Notes: generated from the letters alone by a model not told the origin. A stretch of DNA of 64,000 nucleotides from Alkalibacterium subtropicum (GCF_900112455.1 NZ_FOLT01000004.1:220379-284378), one strand, 5' to 3'; positions 27,822-37,602 are shown, numbered from the stretch's first letter. Numbers and translations: made by a program.

Positions 27822-29018
27822 TCAGTAATTAATGTCTTCAAGTGTAACAAGCCCCAAGTCATGAGAGTCTTCCTCGTAAATAGGGGTTTCGGTTATGACT
27901 AGTTCACCATCGAGACGTTTCACTTTGAGTTTGCTATAGGAGCGATTATTGAATAAGGATTCTGTGAGATTTTCTGTTGTTGACAAGGGCATCTGATTGG
28001 ATTCCACCAGTACATCACCGACCTCCAGAGACATTCTTTCTGCCGGACTGTTCGGTCTTACTGCGACGACTCTGAGACCGTCCTGGTCAGGACCGAATTT
28101 AAATGCCCATTTCCTTTCACGCTGTCTATGTCTATACATCACATAGATACCGCCGACCAGCAGGACAAGCAGAGCTGCTGCACTCATTTCTTCGATCCAG
28201 AAAGTCAAAGCGAATAACACGATACTGAATACACTCAGTACTGAAAACTCTCTAAGTAATGCCTGCTTCGCTTCAGACGGAAGTTGCGCCTGAACGGTAT
28301 ATCTAAATCCTAAGAGGACCGGGATAATCAGAATGGAGTACGTCTGACTTCCAATAGAAAAAACAGGCCACCAGTCGAAAAGAGCCGTGAAGGTATCGCC
28401 TGGGACAACCACGGCTAAAGGCATCAGCCATAAGGGTGTCATACGGTACCGGGCAACCAGTTTCCCTCTCTTCGTTTTTAAGAACCTTGGAACGAACTGA
28501 TTCATATTTCCTTTATAAAGCACGCCGATCGTACTGATGAGAATAAAGACTGTAAACAGATAGATGATCTGGACACTCTCGTAACTCATAGTCGACTGAC
28601 TGACGATCGGACTGTTCCATCGGTCCAATATCTGCCCGAACAATGAGGCATCAGTAAGGAACATATTCAATAACAGGACAGTTAACCCTGACGCACTGAA
28701 TGTGAAAACAGGATGGATGAACCGGTAGCCTAACCCGAGAAAAAGGATGGTCACGATCTGATAAATGATCATCCAGTCGATCGTCACCGGCATACCGATA
28801 AAAATCGACAGCAGGGAAAGAACGGCACCGGGAACAAGCCCCCATGTAAAGAATCGTTTCATTTCAAAGTTTTCTTTATAAATGGTTGTTCGAAGCTTGC
28901 TTCTTGAATATTTAAATCGTCTGGTTTTCGATAAAATCGCTAACACAACACCGATTATAAACGTCGGCTGCAGTACAAATAATAAAAGTGCAAGTAAACT
29001 ATTTTGAAGCAGTGTCAT
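27822..29018 (-). CDS. Polytopic PDZ-domain protein (MinJ-like)
   Basis: Membrane protein of 398 residues: about eight hydrophobic segments (residues 5-300) and a C-terminal PDZ domain (about 310-385) with VRPNSPAERMSLEVGDVLVE. Topology and genomic place next to ftsEX and a hydrolase match Bacillus MinJ (SwrAB), which tethers MinCD-DivIVA at the division site; sequence-level orthology is not proven. The ATG at 29018 is chosen because GAAGGG lies nine bases upstream, whereas the ATG at 29027 abuts that site. Confidence 0.72.
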   Translation of the reverse strand: MTLLQNSLLALLLFVLQPTFIIGVVLAILSKTRRFKYSRSKLRTTIYKENFEMKRFFTWGLVPGAVLSLLSIFIGMPVTIDWMIIYQIVTILFLGLGYRFIHPVFTFSASGLTVLLLNMFLTDASLFGQILDRWNSPIVSQSTMSYESVQIIYLFTVFILISTIGVLYKGNMNQFVPRFLKTKRGKLVARYRMTPLWLMPLAVVVPGDTFTALFDWWPVFSIGSQTYSILIIPVLLGFRYTVQAQLPSEAKQALLREFSVLSVFSIVLFALTFWIEEMSAAALLVLLVGGIYVMYRHRQRERKWAFKFGPDQDGLRVVAVRPNSPAERMSLEVGDVLVESNQMPLSTTENLTESLFNNRSYSKLKVKRLDGELVITETPIYEEDSHDLGLVTLEDINY

Positions 29019-29090
29019 AGTGTTCATCCCTTCGACTCATAATTAATCTCATTTTATCATATTGAGACGCAACTTACTGTGCTTATAGAA

Positions 29091-29131
29091 AAAAACTCCT
29101 TAGGTGAGCCTGTCGATTCACTTAAGGAGTT
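29091..29131 (-). terminator. Terminator of the NlpC/P60 hydrolase gene
   Basis: AACTCCTTAAGTGA pairs with TCACCTAAGGAGTT (minus strand, one mismatch) and is followed by TTTTTT. Confidence 0.85.
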
Positions 29132-29142
29132 ACTAATTTAAA

Positions 29143-30294
29143 TTAAGGACGTCCAAAACCGGCCACGTAGCGTGACCAGTAGCCTGTCGTGAACGAAGCA
29201 ACAGCTACTCCCGTTGAGGTCTGCGCCCCAATGAATTTACCGCCACCTAAATAGATACCGACATGATCGATGTATCCTGACTGATTGAAAAAGATCAAGT
29301 CGCCGGGTCTAGCCTCCGACTGGGCCAAGCGTCGGCTCGCACCAAACTGAGCAGCTGCCGTTCGGGGAATACTTTCCCCGGCTTTTCGCAGCGCGAACTG
29401 AGTAAAGCCTGAACAGTCAAAACCTGAAGTTGTCGAACCGCCATAAGAATAGCGTACGCCGGTCAAACTATGCGCAGCCCTTACAATGGCGCCTGATGCG
29501 GGATCGTTATTCTGGCTTGACGAGGATGATACTGTTTCATCTGTCCCACCTGAGACGGAATCAGTCACGGATTCAGCCGAACGGGCGGAGGTACGGGCTG
29601 TCTGAAGAGCCTGCAAACGACGCTCACTCCTCTGCTGCTGTGCAAGATAAGCGGCTCGTTCTTCTTCGACTACGGACTTTTCAGCGGCAATAGCAGCAAC
29701 TAGACTCTCTTGCTCCAGTCGCTTCTCATCCAGTTCTGCTTTCTTCGTTTCCAGTTCTGCAGCCAGCAGCAGCTGTTCTTCCTTTATCTCAATAGTGCGC
29801 TGTTCTTTCTTTCTGACTTCTTCCTGATCTTCTATCTGGCTGGTCATCAATTCATGGTTGGCAGAAAACAAGGTGTTGACGACGCCTAATCGTGCCAGTA
29901 TGTCCGACAGTGATTCCGCTTCTATCAGAAAGTTCAGTATTTCAGATGAGCGTCCCGACACTTGTACTGACCTTATCTGAGCTTTTAATCTGGTTTCTCT
30001 TTGACTGATATGATGAGACAGGACCGCTATCTCTTCTTGTATCCGTTCTAACCCACGGACCGTTTCTTCCATATCATCGACCAACTTTTCAGCCTCTGCT
30101 TCTGTTTCTTCAATGACTGTAACGATCGAGGCCAATTCTTCCTGTGCATTTTCTTCACGAGACTCCAGCTCTGTCATCTTTTCTGTATACTCTGCTTCAG
30201 AAGGCGTTGCTTCAATCACAGCTGGAGCGACTCCTAATATAATCAAACCTGTGATACTTGTCATAACCCATTTAGATATTGTCTGCTTTCCCAC
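29143..30294 (-). CDS. Secreted NlpC/P60 peptidoglycan hydrolase with coiled coil
   Basis: Predicted secreted DL-endopeptidase of 383 residues. A signal peptide (ISKWVMTSITGLIILGVAPA) leads to a coiled coil (about 30-235), a Ser/Thr-rich linker, and a C-terminal NlpC/P60 domain with catalytic Cys in FDCSGFT, then YIDHVGIYLG with the first His. Such coiled-coil hydrolases (SagA, CwlO, PcsB-like) are activated by FtsEX, whose genes lie directly upstream. The GTG at 30294 is chosen: AGAGGA lies nine bases before it, while the upstream ATG at 30348 falls in the loop of the ftsX terminator and cannot be the normal start. Confidence 0.85.
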   Translation of the reverse strand: MGKQTISKWVMTSITGLIILGVAPAVIEATPSEAEYTEKMTELESREENAQEELASIVTVIEETEAEAEKLVDDMEETVRGLERIQEEIAVLSHHISQRETRLKAQIRSVQVSGRSSEILNFLIEAESLSDILARLGVVNTLFSANHELMTSQIEDQEEVRKKEQRTIEIKEEQLLLAAELETKKAELDEKRLEQESLVAAIAAEKSVVEEERAAYLAQQQRSERRLQALQTARTSARSAESVTDSVSGGTDETVSSSSSQNNDPASGAIVRAAHSLTGVRYSYGGSTTSGFDCSGFTQFALRKAGESIPRTAAAQFGASRRLAQSEARPGDLIFFNQSGYIDHVGIYLGGGKFIGAQTSTGVAVASFTTGYWSRYVAGFGRP

Positions 30295-30334
30295 GACTGC
30301 GTTCCTCTTCTCTGCTATTGTCTTTAATATGTAT

Positions 30335-30360
30335 AAAAGAGGGACCATGTCCCTCTTTTT
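30335..30360 (-). terminator. Terminator after ftsX
   Basis: Near-perfect hairpin AAAAAGAGGGAC-CAT(G)-GTCCCTCTTTT on the minus strand, ending TTTTAT. It partly separates ftsEX from the hydrolase gene and contains a spurious ATG. Confidence 0.75.
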
Positions 30361-30361
30361 G

Positions 30362-31252
30362 TTAAACTTTTAAGAATTTTCGGATAGATAATGATGAACC
30401 GATACTTCCAATGACCACGCCGATAGTTAAAAGCAAGGCGACGATCTGAATCAGGAACGGGTTAGGCGGAAGCAGACCGAAGTAAGTTCCGGACAGATAA
30501 CCCATCAATGTATCAAATCCACTTAGATACAGATACGAAATGATCGATACCGGGATAAGGGCACCGACAAATCCGATCAGCGCGCCTTCAATAAGGAAGG
30601 GCCATCTAATGAACCAGTTTGTTGCTCCAACGAGTTTCATTATCTCGATCTCTGTTCTTCTGGAAAAAATCGTGATCCGTATCGTGTTGGAGATCAGGAA
30701 TACGGCGGTAAATATCAGTGCAATAATGATCACTGCTCCGATGTTCCTTACAGTTTCCATGATTTCAAACAGACGGTCAGCTTCTGCACCACCATAATTG
30801 ACATCATCCACGACTGGTCCGATCGCTGCTGCCTCTTCAGCCACTTCTGCGGTGAATTCCGGGGCAGCCGTATTCAAAATAAAGACATCATGAAGCGGAT
30901 TATCGTCACCCTCGAACAAACCAAATTCTTCACCATAACTACCCATTACATTCTCCAGCTCATCTTCTCTGCTGGAGAATTCGATTTCTTCAATGTTTTC
31001 GATTTCTTCAAGGTCGCTCCTCAAAGCTTCCCGTTCCTCTTCTTCTGTCCCTGTTGCCACATAAACTCTGACACTGACGTCTTCTTCCACGTCTGATGCC
31101 AGTTTGTTCACGTTCATCAAGAGTGCGATCAGGCTGCCTACAAGTAGTAACGTGATAGCTACGGCACTGACAGCGGCAAACGTCATCCATCCATTACGAA
31201 TGATACTTTTAAAGGATTCTTTGATATGTCTTCCAGCAGTTCTAATTTTCAT
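30362..31252 (-). CDS. ftsX: Cell division protein FtsX
   Basis: Permease-like subunit of FtsEX, 296 residues, with an N-terminal helix (about 22-44), an acidic extracellular loop (about 45-165) that contacts the peptidoglycan hydrolase, and three more helices in the FtsX domain. EIEIMKLVGATNWFIRWPF in the second half is the family signature. The ATG at 31252 follows GAGGGGAG and overlaps ftsE by 11 bp. FtsEX uses ATP to switch on an extracellular hydrolase, probably the adjacent NlpC/P60 protein. Confidence 0.94.
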   Translation of the reverse strand: MKIRTAGRHIKESFKSIIRNGWMTFAAVSAVAITLLLVGSLIALLMNVNKLASDVEEDVSVRVYVATGTEEEEREALRSDLEEIENIEEIEFSSREDELENVMGSYGEEFGLFEGDDNPLHDVFILNTAAPEFTAEVAEEAAAIGPVVDDVNYGGAEADRLFEIMETVRNIGAVIIIALIFTAVFLISNTIRITIFSRRTEIEIMKLVGATNWFIRWPFLIEGALIGFVGALIPVSIISYLYLSGFDTLMGYLSGTYFGLLPPNPFLIQIVALLLTIGVVIGSIGSSLSIRKFLKV

Positions 31253-31928
31253 AACCGTACTCCCCTCTTTCCTGATCACGGGCTATGCGTCCATTTTCAA
31301 CAGCCAGTACACGATGTCTTACGCGGTTAACGATTTCACTGTTGTGTGTGGCCATAATGATCGTTGTTCCCTGATTATTGATTTCTTCAAGCAGGTCCAT
31401 GATACCCCAAGCCGTTTCCGGATCCAGGTTACCTGTGGGTTCATCAGCAATGAGTACGCGCGGCATATTGGCTATCGCTCTGGCTATAGCCACACGCTGC
31501 TGTTCTCCGCCGGACAGCTCATTAGGAAACATGCGGGCTTTATGTTTCAAGCCGACCAGGTCCAGAACTTCCAGTGATCTTTTCTGGATCTGTTTAGGGT
31601 TTCTATTTACGACCTGCATGGCATATGCGACGTTTTCAAATACTGTTAAACGCGGAAGCAGTTTGAAATCCTGGAAAACCACACCGACGTGTCTTCGAAG
31701 ATATGGAATTTTCTTGTTCTTTAAATTCATCAAATCAAATTCGCCGACTTTAACTGTCCCTTTAGTAGGCATTTCTTCACGGTAGATCATTTTAATAAAA
31801 GTCGATTTACCTGCACCACTTGGACCAACGACATATACGAATTCTCCCTGATCGATCGTGACGTCCAACCCATTGATAGCTGTGATGCCATTGGGATATT
31901 TTTTATAGACATTTTTCATCTCTATCAT
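31242..31928 (-). CDS. ftsE: Cell division ATP-binding protein FtsE
   Basis: ABC ATPase of 228 residues. Walker A GPSGAGKST (about 35-43), signature LSGGEQQRVAIARAI, Walker B VLIADEPTGNLD and the His switch ATHN are all present, and YPNGITAINGL near the start is typical for FtsE. ATG at 31928 has AGGTGA eight bases upstream; an in-frame GTG four codons earlier is part of that site. It forms an operon with ftsX. Confidence 0.95.
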   Translation of the reverse strand: MIEMKNVYKKYPNGITAINGLDVTIDQGEFVYVVGPSGAGKSTFIKMIYREEMPTKGTVKVGEFDLMNLKNKKIPYLRRHVGVVFQDFKLLPRLTVFENVAYAMQVVNRNPKQIQKRSLEVLDLVGLKHKARMFPNELSGGEQQRVAIARAIANMPRVLIADEPTGNLDPETAWGIMDLLEEINNQGTTIIMATHNSEIVNRVRHRVLAVENGRIARDQERGEYGYEN

Positions 31929-32616
31929 TAAATATATCACCTATCTATTTTTTATTTTATTTCACGCTGGTAAGCAATCTATAATGCATTTCACTTGCTT
32001 TTTGTAACCTTACTTAGTATATCATCATTTTATCAGATGTCTGTTTTAATAAAATTACAATTCTGTTTCAAAGCCCGACTCTGTTTTTCAGCTGATTTAT
32101 ACAAATTATTATATGGATAATTTACTGCGCGGACTCTAATTAACGCTCAAATCGTTATAATAACAGTCGGTATCCTCCACATCTCTTCAGATATTTTCAT
32201 CTATAATAATGCTGCAGAGTCTTTTGTTGAATATTACAGACTTCCGCACAGACCCTTTGTCTATGTCTGAAATGTGACGGAATGTGATTTCCTTCTCAAA
32301 AATAATTTTCGTGCTGACGTTATATATTTTTCTACTGTTCATTGATTACAGGAATACTTGATCGACTTGATCTATAGTTGAAGATTTCCATCCGATTTGT
32401 GCCGATAGAGTTTAACGGCATTTTCAGTCGCTTTATATTCAGGAAGGTGTTCTGATCCCGTTTAGCGTTTTGTTTCAGCCTTCATGCATTCAGTTCAGTA
32501 AATTGTGCCATTAACGTTTCGTCTGTGAAATACTTAAGTTTCTCAAAAGCATCGACCTCTATAGAAAGCGGCCTGTTCCGTTTCACTTTATTTCAGCGGT
32601 TCCGGGCTAAACGCAG
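31929..32616. other. Long intergenic region, possible decayed coding remnant
   Basis: About 690 bp with no intact gene. On the minus strand two short open stretches in different frames (32482-32583 and 32372-32452) read like protein, for instance RPLSIEVDAFEKLKYFTDE and YKATENAVKLYRHKSDG, but they are interrupted by stops and frame changes; they may be fragments of one dead gene I cannot name. The ftsE promoter should lie near 31950-32050. No tRNA, riboswitch or known small RNA was recognised. Confidence 0.35.
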
Positions 32617-32662
32617 GAAAGAGGCTGGGGCCTTTTTGTCCCAACCTCTTTCAACTTTTTTT
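32617..32662 (+). terminator. Plus-strand terminator-like hairpin in the ftsE-prfB gap
   Basis: GAAAGAGGCTGGG (32617-32629) pairs with CCCAACCTCTTTC (32640-32652) with one mismatch; a seven-T run (32656-32662) follows on the plus strand only. No plus-strand gene precedes it, and the minus side lacks a T-run, so its role for prfB is unclear. Confidence 0.5.
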
Positions 32663-32768
32663 GAAAGCGTATAGTAATAAGTCTGTTTCTACCCTTAAGC
32701 TCCGATGGTCAAGGTCCAATGAGTTTAACACAGGACGCCCGAGCGTTCACTCTGAACTCGTGAAGGAA

Positions 32769-33873
32769 CTAACGGTTCATCGTCAATCTTAAATAGGCAT
32801 CGATGAACGGATCGATATCCCCGTCCATGACTGCATCCACATTACCTGTCTCTTCATCTGTCCGGTGGTCTTTGACCATGGAGTAAGGATGAAACACATA
32901 GGATCTGATTTGCGATCCCCAGCCGATTTCTTTCTGTTCACCTCTGATTTCAGCCATTTCCCGTTCTTTCTCTTCGAGTTCTTTCTGATATAGTTTAGCT
33001 TTCATCATATTCATTGCCTGCTCTTTATTTGCTGTCTGCGATCGGCCGGCTTGACTGGAAGTCACGAGTCCGGTTTCTTTGTGTGTGATACGCACAGCGG
33101 AATCTGTTTTGTTGACATGCTGTCCGCCGGCGCCGCTTGCACGGAACGTATCGACACGGATATCGTCAGGATTGATTTCAATATCGATCTCATCGTTGAT
33201 CTCAGGGATCACATCGATGGAGACAAATGAGGTGTGACGTCTGCCGCTGGAATCGAAAGGCGAGATACGCACCAGACGATGTACTCCTTTTTCCGCCTTC
33301 AGCAATCCATAAGCATTCGTTCCTTTGACCAGTAGGGTGACGCTCTTGATCCCTGCCTCGTCCCCGCTCTGATAATCCAATACTTCATAAGAGAAGCCTC
33401 TTTTTTCTATCCATCGGGTATACATGCGGTAGAGCATTTCACCCCAGTCCTGAGATTCTGTCCCACCGGCACCTGGATGCAGTTCTACGATTGCATTATT
33501 TTTATCGTAGGGTTCGCTCAAGAGCATATCCAGCTCAAACTGACTGATCGTCTGATCAAGCTCAGATATATTTGCTTCAATTTCAGCACGAACATCTTCA
33601 TCCTCTTCATCCCGCAGCATATCAAGCAGAATGACCGTCTCTTCAATTATTTCTTCCATTTTATTGAATGTCTGATAGACACCTTTTTTTTCATTGGCTT
33701 CTTGAATGATTTTCTGAGCCTTTTCCTGATTATCCCAGAAAGTGGGATCAGCCATCATATGATCGAATTCAGCAATGTCTGTTTCCAGTTTTTCTAAGTC
33801 AAAGAGACCCCCTAAAGTCTTCAACTTTTATTCTTGCTTCATTTAATTTATTGGTTATTTCATTTAATTCCAT
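32769..33873 (-). CDS. prfB: Peptide chain release factor 2 (programmed +1 frameshift)
   Basis: Release factor for UGA/UAA. Translation begins at ATG 33873 (GGAGG upstream) and reads 24 codons to an in-frame TGA at 33801-33799; the context AGGGGG-TCT-CTT-TGA-C is nearly identical to the E. coli autoregulatory site. Slipping +1 on CTT skips base 33801 and continues for 343 codons, giving a 367-residue RF2. The SPF specificity motif (RISPFDSSG) and the catalytic GGQ ([15 protein letters not shown]) are present. Low RF2 favours frameshifting, so the gene is self-regulated. Annotating only the downstream frame would give a false N-terminus. It lies downstream of secA, as in many Firmicutes. Confidence 0.96.
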
Positions 33874-33898
33874 ATTGATCCTCCATTTTACATAGCCG

Positions 33899-33932
33899 AA
33901 AAGGAACAGATAAACTATCCGTTCCTTTTTTC
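33899..33932 (-). terminator. Terminator of secA
   Basis: AAAAGGAACAGAT and ATCCGTTCCTTTT (33917-33929) pair with one mismatch, T-runs on both sides. It separates secA from prfB. Confidence 0.75.
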
Positions 33933-33947
33933 GGGTTATTATTATCA

Positions 33948-36410
33948 TTATCCCATGCGTGTATGTGTCTCTTCGTCATGAGAAAATGTTGGTTTTTCTG
34001 ACTTGCGTTTCACTTGTTTTTTATCACTGCTTGGTGTAGCCTGCTCACGTTGCAGGTTCTGTCTGATCTGAGATTTCATCAACAGACGGGTAACATCGTG
34101 TTCAATCTCACCGATCATTTCCTCAAACAGCGTGAAGCCTTCCTGCTGGTATTCAGTCAGCGGGTTGAACTGGCCGTAGGAACGCAGGCCGATCCCCTGC
34201 CTTAGCTGATCCATCTGATCGATATGATCTGTCCATTTTCTATCTACGACACGCAGAACCACAACTTTTTCAAATTCAAGAACCTGTTCTTTCCCATTTA
34301 ACTGAGATGTTTTCTCTTCATAATTGGCCAGTGACAAATCGACGAGAAGTTTTTCGATCTGATCGGCTGATTTGCCTTTAAGATCTTCAACGCTCAAGTC
34401 TTCCGGATGCACGAGTGTCGTATGCGCAAAGTCTTCGATATGCTCCAGATTCCATTTTGACGAATCTTCCTGCTGTGTATTCAGCTGGACATAACGCTGG
34501 ATGGTACGCTTGATCATAGGTACCGTCACGTAATTCAGTGACTCTGTCTCCATAATGATTTCCTGACGCTGAGAATAGATCACTTCACGCTGTTCACGCA
34601 TCACGTCATCATATTTGAGGACGTTTCGGCGGGTATCATAGTTGTTCCCCTCTACACGTTTCTGGGCAGACTCTACTTGCCGGCTGATCATACGGCTTTG
34701 GATAACAGCATCATCTTCAGCGATTTTAAGCTGTTCAAGAACCATTCGGATACGTTCGGAACCGAAGCGTTTCATCAAATCATCTTCCAGTGATAGGTAG
34801 AATTGAGAAACACCAGGGTCTCCCTGACGACCGGCTCGTCCTCTTAACTGATTATCGATACGTCTTGATTCATGACGTTCAGTTCCGATAACTGCCAGAC
34901 CACCCAGCTCTTTCACTCCAGGGCCTAACTTGATATCAGTTCCACGACCAGCCATGTTCGTAGCGATCGTTACAGCTCCGGGCTGACCGGCATTGACGAC
35001 GATTTCCGCTTCACGGAAGTTGTTTTTCGCATTCAGCACTTCATGAGGGATGCCTTCTTTTTTCAGCAGACCGCTGATCAGTTCGGACGTTTCGACAGCC
35101 ACAGTCCCCACAAGGATCGGCTGGCCTTTGGCATGACGTTCTTTGATGTCCGTTACCACCGCATTGAATTTACTTTCAAGCGTCGGGTAAAGCAGATCAT
35201 CACGGTCATCACGGATCAAAGGTCTGTTCGTTGGGATAGCAATAACGTTCATGTTGTAGATTTCTCTGAATTCTTCTTCTTCCGTTTTGGCTGTACCCGT
35301 CATTCCGGACAGTTTTTTATACATACGGAAATAGTTCTGGAAGGTGATCGTTGCCATCGTTTTGGATTCTTTCTGGATCTCGACGTTTTCTTTCGCTTCG
35401 ATCGCCTGATGCAGTCCATCTGAATAGCGGCGGCCTTCCATGATACGGCCGGTAAACTGGTCAACGATTTTAACTGCGTTATCGTCGACGACATAGTCGA
35501 TATCAAGAAGCATGATGTAGTTGGCACGCAGCGACTGGTCCAGGTGATGCACAAGAGCCTGGTTTCCGATATCATACAAGTTTGCAACGTGGAAAGTACG
35601 TTCTGCTTTTTCGATACCTTCTTCCGTCAAGGAAATCGATTTGGATGACAGATCGATCGTGTAGTCTTCTTCTTCTTTCAGACCTTTGACAAAGAAATCA
35701 CAGCGTGTATAGAAGGACGTGGACTTATTGGCCTGTCCGGATATGATCAGCGGGGTACGGGCTTCGTCGATCAGAATAGAGTCGACCTCATCCAGGATCG
35801 CAAAGTTCAAAGGACGCTGAACCATCTGTTCTTTATAGACGACCATGTTATCTCTCAGGTAATCAAAACCTAATTCATTGTTCGTTGAGTAAGTGATGTC
35901 GCACAGATAGGCTTCTCTTTTCTCTGCAGATGTTTTCGAATTAAGGTTCAACCCAACAGTCAGACCCATCCATCTGTACAGTTCGCCCATCTCTTCTGCG
36001 TCACGTGTAGCCAGATAATCATTGACTGTAACAACGTGTGCGCCTTCGCCGGCGATAGCATTCAGATATACAGGCATCGTAGCTGTCAGGGTCTTCCCTT
36101 CACCTGTTTTCATCTCGGAAATATTGCCTTCGTGTAATGAAATCCCACCCATCAGCTGTACTCTAAATGGATACAGTCCAAGCACACGACGCGCCGCTTC
36201 TCTCACGGTAGCAAAAGCTTCAACAAGCATATCATCAAGTGTTTCACCTTCAGCATAGCGCTTTTTGAATTCTTCTGTTTTAGCTTTCAACTCATCATCT
36301 GTCAAAGCTTCCATTTCACTGCCTAGAGCTTCGATATTATCGGCAATTTTCCCATATCTTCTCAATACTTTTTTATCGTTTTCAAATATCCTCTTTAATA
36401 AGTGAGCCAT
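33948..36410 (-). CDS. secA: Preprotein translocase ATPase SecA
   Basis: Motor of Sec export, 820 residues. Walker [10 protein letters not shown] (about 100), the DEAD-type [20 protein letters not shown] (about 207-226) and [15 protein letters not shown] (helicase core) are intact. The C-terminus is a basic linker that stops without the cysteine-rich SEC-C zinc motif usually ending SecA; some lactic acid bacteria also lack it. ATG at 36410 follows AGAGGAG. Confidence 0.97.
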   Translation of the reverse strand: MAHLLKRIFENDKKVLRRYGKIADNIEALGSEMEALTDDELKAKTEEFKKRYAEGETLDDMLVEAFATVREAARRVLGLYPFRVQLMGGISLHEGNISEMKTGEGKTLTATMPVYLNAIAGEGAHVVTVNDYLATRDAEEMGELYRWMGLTVGLNLNSKTSAEKREAYLCDITYSTNNELGFDYLRDNMVVYKEQMVQRPLNFAILDEVDSILIDEARTPLIISGQANKSTSFYTRCDFFVKGLKEEEDYTIDLSSKSISLTEEGIEKAERTFHVANLYDIGNQALVHHLDQSLRANYIMLLDIDYVVDDNAVKIVDQFTGRIMEGRRYSDGLHQAIEAKENVEIQKESKTMATITFQNYFRMYKKLSGMTGTAKTEEEEFREIYNMNVIAIPTNRPLIRDDRDDLLYPTLESKFNAVVTDIKERHAKGQPILVGTVAVETSELISGLLKKEGIPHEVLNAKNNFREAEIVVNAGQPGAVTIATNMAGRGTDIKLGPGVKELGGLAVIGTERHESRRIDNQLRGRAGRQGDPGVSQFYLSLEDDLMKRFGSERIRMVLEQLKIAEDDAVIQSRMISRQVESAQKRVEGNNYDTRRNVLKYDDVMREQREVIYSQRQEIIMETESLNYVTVPMIKRTIQRYVQLNTQQEDSSKWNLEHIEDFAHTTLVHPEDLSVEDLKGKSADQIEKLLVDLSLANYEEKTSQLNGKEQVLEFEKVVVLRVVDRKWTDHIDQMDQLRQGIGLRSYGQFNPLTEYQQEGFTLFEEMIGEIEHDVTRLLMKSQIRQNLQREQATPSSDKKQVKRKSEKPTFSHDEETHTRMG

Positions 36411-36470
36411 GAATGTAAATCTCCTCTATTGTTTCATTTCTGCTACTATACTTCTCGAATTTCTCATACT

Positions 36471-36498
36471 GTATTATCATACCATTATTAAAGGTCAA
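36471..36498 (-). promoter_or_regulatory. Possible secA promoter
   Basis: Minus strand TTGACC (36498-36493), 16-bp spacer, TAATAC (36476-36471) preceded by TGA as an extended -10. Moderate match only. Confidence 0.4.
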
Positions 36499-36592
36499 AT
36501 AAAAGGCCTCATAATACATATATACCGGAAGTGATCAGAACTCATTTCTCCTCACTGAAAGAAGCAGAAAGGGTTTCCAACTGAGAGGGATG

Positions 36593-36620
36593 TTGTGTTA
36601 AGATTAACTCATAATACTAT
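36593..36620 (+). promoter_or_regulatory. Possible promoter of the histidine phosphatase gene
   Basis: TTGTGT (36593-36598), 16-bp spacer, TACTAT (36615-36620); the start codon is 15 bases downstream of the -10, so either the leader is very short or the overlapping CATAAT (36610-36615) is used. Confidence 0.35.
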
Positions 36621-36634
36621 CGAGGTGAACAGCG

Positions 36635-37255
36635 ATGCAGCGCTTATTTTTTGTCCGACACGGGAAAACAGAATTGAATCTGGGGAATTATGTTCAAGGG
36701 GGAGGCATCGATTCTCCCTTGCTTGAAGAAAGTCTGAGAGATGCTGAAAAAACAGGGAAATACTTGAATACTGAACACATCGAGCACGTGATCGTCAGTC
36801 CACAGCAGCGCGCCGTACAAACCGCCGAACTGATCACGAATAAATTTACTTCTTCTTATACCGTAGACTTCGTTGAGGGGTTCAAAGAAATGATGTATGG
36901 GACCTGGGAAGGGCTGCGTATTTCAGATGTGGAGAAAAACTATCCGACCCTTTTTCATCATTTGAGGAACCAGCCGGAGTTATATGATCCAAAGGACATC
37001 AAGGGCGAGACATACGAACAACTGACAACCAGAGGCAGACAAACCATTCTGGACGCCGTTTCTGAGTATCCTGGTGAAGACATCCTCTTTGTGGGACACA
37101 GTATTCTGATCATGTGTACGGTGCTGTCTTTATTGGGGAAAGGTGTAGAGGATTACCGGTCGTTTACGCCATTGGATAACACCAGCATCACCCTCCTGCA
37201 TTATGAAGACCAGCATTTCACTTTGGAAAAATGGAACAGCACGGAACACTTGTAA
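36635..37255 (+). CDS. Histidine phosphatase superfamily protein
   Basis: Cytoplasmic phosphoglycerate-mutase-like phosphatase of 206 residues. The phosphohistidine motif FFVRHGKTE (about 5-13), VSPQQRAVQTAE, and the second catalytic His in FVGHSILI (about 150) are intact. Cofactor-dependent glycolytic mutases are longer and carry LIRHGES...N; this looks like a broad phosphatase of unknown substrate. GAGGTG precedes the ATG. It is alone on the plus strand and ends at a strong terminator. Confidence 0.82.
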   Translation: MQRLFFVRHGKTELNLGNYVQGGGIDSPLLEESLRDAEKTGKYLNTEHIEHVIVSPQQRAVQTAELITNKFTSSYTVDFVEGFKEMMYGTWEGLRISDVEKNYPTLFHHLRNQPELYDPKDIKGETYEQLTTRGRQTILDAVSEYPGEDILFVGHSILIMCTVLSLLGKGVEDYRSFTPLDNTSITLLHYEDQHFTLEKWNSTEHL

Positions 37256-37276
37256 AAAGAAATTGGATGAATGCAG

Positions 37277-37324
37277 AAAAGCAACGAGACCGGGTTAGAA
37301 ACTCCCGGTCTCGTTGCTTTTTTT
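37277..37324 (+). terminator. Terminator of the histidine phosphatase gene
   Basis: Fourteen-base perfect arms (37281-37294, 37304-37317) with a nine-base loop and seven T residues. Confidence 0.92.
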
Positions 37325-37370
37325 AAATTCTTAAAGAACCAGAACATTCTTTTGCATTTTTCACTGCATG

Positions 37371-37565
37371 ACAACCACTTCTCAGTGAATCACTGTATCA
37401 ACTGATCACTAAAAGGGTATTGAGACTATTTTCTGGAAAATTGCGGTGTGAACTTGTCGCTAAATGGCTTTTGAGACAACTTCCTGAAAATCACTACCGC
37501 AACTGGTCGCTAAACCGCTTTTGAGACTACTTCTAATGAAAGGACGTCGTTGAACTGGTCACAAT
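37371..37565. repeat. 51-bp imperfect tandem repeat
   Basis: Units begin at 37400 (AACTGATCACTAAAAGG), 37451 (AACTTGTCGCTAAATGG), 37501 (AACTGGTCGCTAAACCG) and 37552 (AACTGGTCAC, partial), a period of 50-51 bp. Each full unit has AACTNGTC-CTAAA, then TTGAGAC, then ACTTC..GAAA; a degraded partial copy seems to precede the first. The array lies between two terminators and has no reading frame. It lacks the identical repeats and variable spacers of a CRISPR. Confidence 0.75.
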
Positions 37566-37602
37566 ACTGCGGGATGAATGCTTTACCTTGACTAAACTCA
37601 GA

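Noticed and set aside
32769-33824. prfB as a single-frame gene starting at 33824
   Set aside because: That start is a TTG in the slippery-site region; the true start is ATG 33873 with a +1 frameshift.
37371-37565. CRISPR array
   Set aside because: The repeats are 51 bp, contiguous and diverged, without identical repeat/spacer structure or cas genes nearby.
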